This document shows, in pieces, positions 63,320-64,000 of a stretch of 64,000 nt of DNA (position 1 is its first letter; every line of letters begins with the position of its first letter). Both the position numbers and the translations under genes were made by a program. The stretch is from Methanobacterium paludis (lineage in GTDB: Archaea; Methanobacteriota; Methanobacteria; Methanobacteriales; Methanobacteriaceae): NCBI RefSeq assembly GCF_000214725.1, contig NC_015574.1, forward strand, positions 1,438,001 through 1,502,000, written 5' to 3'. The notes under the pieces are model-generated. The model was not told where the DNA came from and did not search any database. It saw only the letters and a list, made by a program, of their open reading frames with translations.

Positions 63320-64000
63320 ATGTTATCTTCGAATTACTTAAAAAAACTCAGTATTATCGCGTTAATCCTAATATCATTAACAACTGCCTGTTGGGCAACT
63401 AGTGGACTGTCAGTTTCTCCGGCAGATATAACTGTTAAAATAAACTCCACCCAACTATTTCAAGAAGAAATCGCAGTTGCCAATATAGGTGACTCTACTT
63501 TGAACGTGACTATTACAAAAAAACGGATGATGAAAAACAATGCATATACTTTGTATACTGATGATGGAATAGCTACATGGATTACAGTTGATCCAGCTGA
63601 ATTTACTCTTGCACCAAATGAAACAAAAAGTGTTAAGGTTTCAATTAACATTCCATCCAATTTAAACTACTCTGACGCTATGGGTGCTTTAATAATTAAA
63701 GGAAATCCCGTAGAAACCCAAACCAAAAACTCAAGTGGAACTAATTTAATACTTAAACAGGCCCCAGCAATATTAGTACCCGTAGTTGTGGGATTACCTG
63801 GCCAAATAATAGAATCTCTAAAACTTTCAAATCATAAATCTTCTCTATTACTTCTAAACTTTATGCCAGGAACCTTCAATTATAACGTGACAAATAACGG
63901 AACGGTTTCAGAAAATGCAACAGCCACAACACAGATAAACGGCTGGTTCAGCAAACATCAAGTAAATAGTTCCGGAACGGTGTATCCTGGAGACAATTAC
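63320..64000 (+). CDS. Secreted Ig-like (DUF916-like) protein, 3'-truncated by window edge
   Basis: Open to the window end (227 residues seen). Signal peptide LKKLSIIALILISLTTACWA, then GLSVSPADITVKINSTQLFQEEIAVANIGDSTLNVTI, WITVDPAEFTLAPNETKSVKVSINIPSN and ILVPVVVGLPGQIIESLKL: an Ig-like domain that recalls the DUF916/peptidoglycan-associated beta-sandwich of bacterial WxL operons. GAGGTG is 6 bases before ATG 63320. The full protein may have a membrane anchor beyond the window. Confidence 0.75.
   Translation, partial: MLSSNYLKKLSIIALILISLTTACWATSGLSVSPADITVKINSTQLFQEEIAVANIGDSTLNVTITKKRMMKNNAYTLYTDDGIATWITVDPAEFTLAPNETKSVKVSINIPSNLNYSDAMGALIIKGNPVETQTKNSSGTNLILKQAPAILVPVVVGLPGQIIESLKLSNHKSSLLLLNFMPGTFNYNVTNNGTVSENATATTQINGWFSKHQVNSSGTVYPGDNY

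Noticed and set aside
1..64000. tRNA and rRNA genes
   Set aside because: I looked for cloverleaf T-loop (GTTCRA) and rRNA-like conserved segments and saw none; a covariance scan would settle it.

Overview
The window looks like a chromosomal segment of a methanogenic archaeon of the Methanobacteriales, most likely genus Methanobacterium. The DNA is AT-rich. Genes are preceded by archaeal BRE/TATA boxes and by Shine-Dalgarno sites of the GGTGA/GAGGTG type. Several families are typical of that group: DUF2206 and DUF1616 membrane proteins, DUF11-repeat adhesin-like proteins and a wecC-type dehydrogenase. This assignment is by family recognition, not by a search.

Positions 1-40,090 are a large surface-glycan locus. 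It holds two Wzx-type flippases, about eight glycosyltransferases, two DUF2206 and two GT-C-like membrane proteins, O-acyltransferases, small methyltransferases, wecC and two SDR epimerases. At its centre (19,463-26,842, minus strand) is a tightly overlapping nonulosonic-acid operon. Its gene set (4,6-dehydratase, aminotransferase, acyltransferase, NeuC-type hydrolysing epimerase, NeuB synthase, cytidylyltransferase, plus a second divergent NeuB and an SGNH protein) fits a legionaminic-acid-like route. A ribbon-helix-helix regulator and a papain-like protease are embedded in this half.

Positions 40,941-53,506 contain what I consider the main discovery: a complete-looking lasso-peptide locus in an archaeon. 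The parts are an unannotated 42-residue precursor (48,684-48,812) with the canonical lasso leader motif and a Gly1...Glu8 core, a PqqD-like leader-binding B1, a transglutaminase-like B2 peptidase, an asparagine-synthetase-like cyclase lacking the glutaminase cysteine, one intact and one frameshifted HPr-kinase-like tailoring kinase, a PF14907-type nucleotidyltransferase and an MsbA-like exporter. Between exporter/nucleotidyltransferase and precursor sits a 1,302-residue adhesin-like protein with a probable thioester domain and a 783-bp near-perfect internal duplication. Its upstream region carries clustered TGTGAA sites, two of which form TGTGA-N6-TCACA palindromes.

The right end (54,207-64,000) has a soluble multi-PAS sensor histidine kinase, an ABC-2 type exporter pair of higher GC content, a DUF1616 protein, a small membrane protein, a decayed DDE transposase, and a pair of secreted proteins that recall the WxL/DUF916 arrangement. 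Several genes appear to start at ATA or ATT codons behind good Shine-Dalgarno sites, a recurrent feature worth checking.
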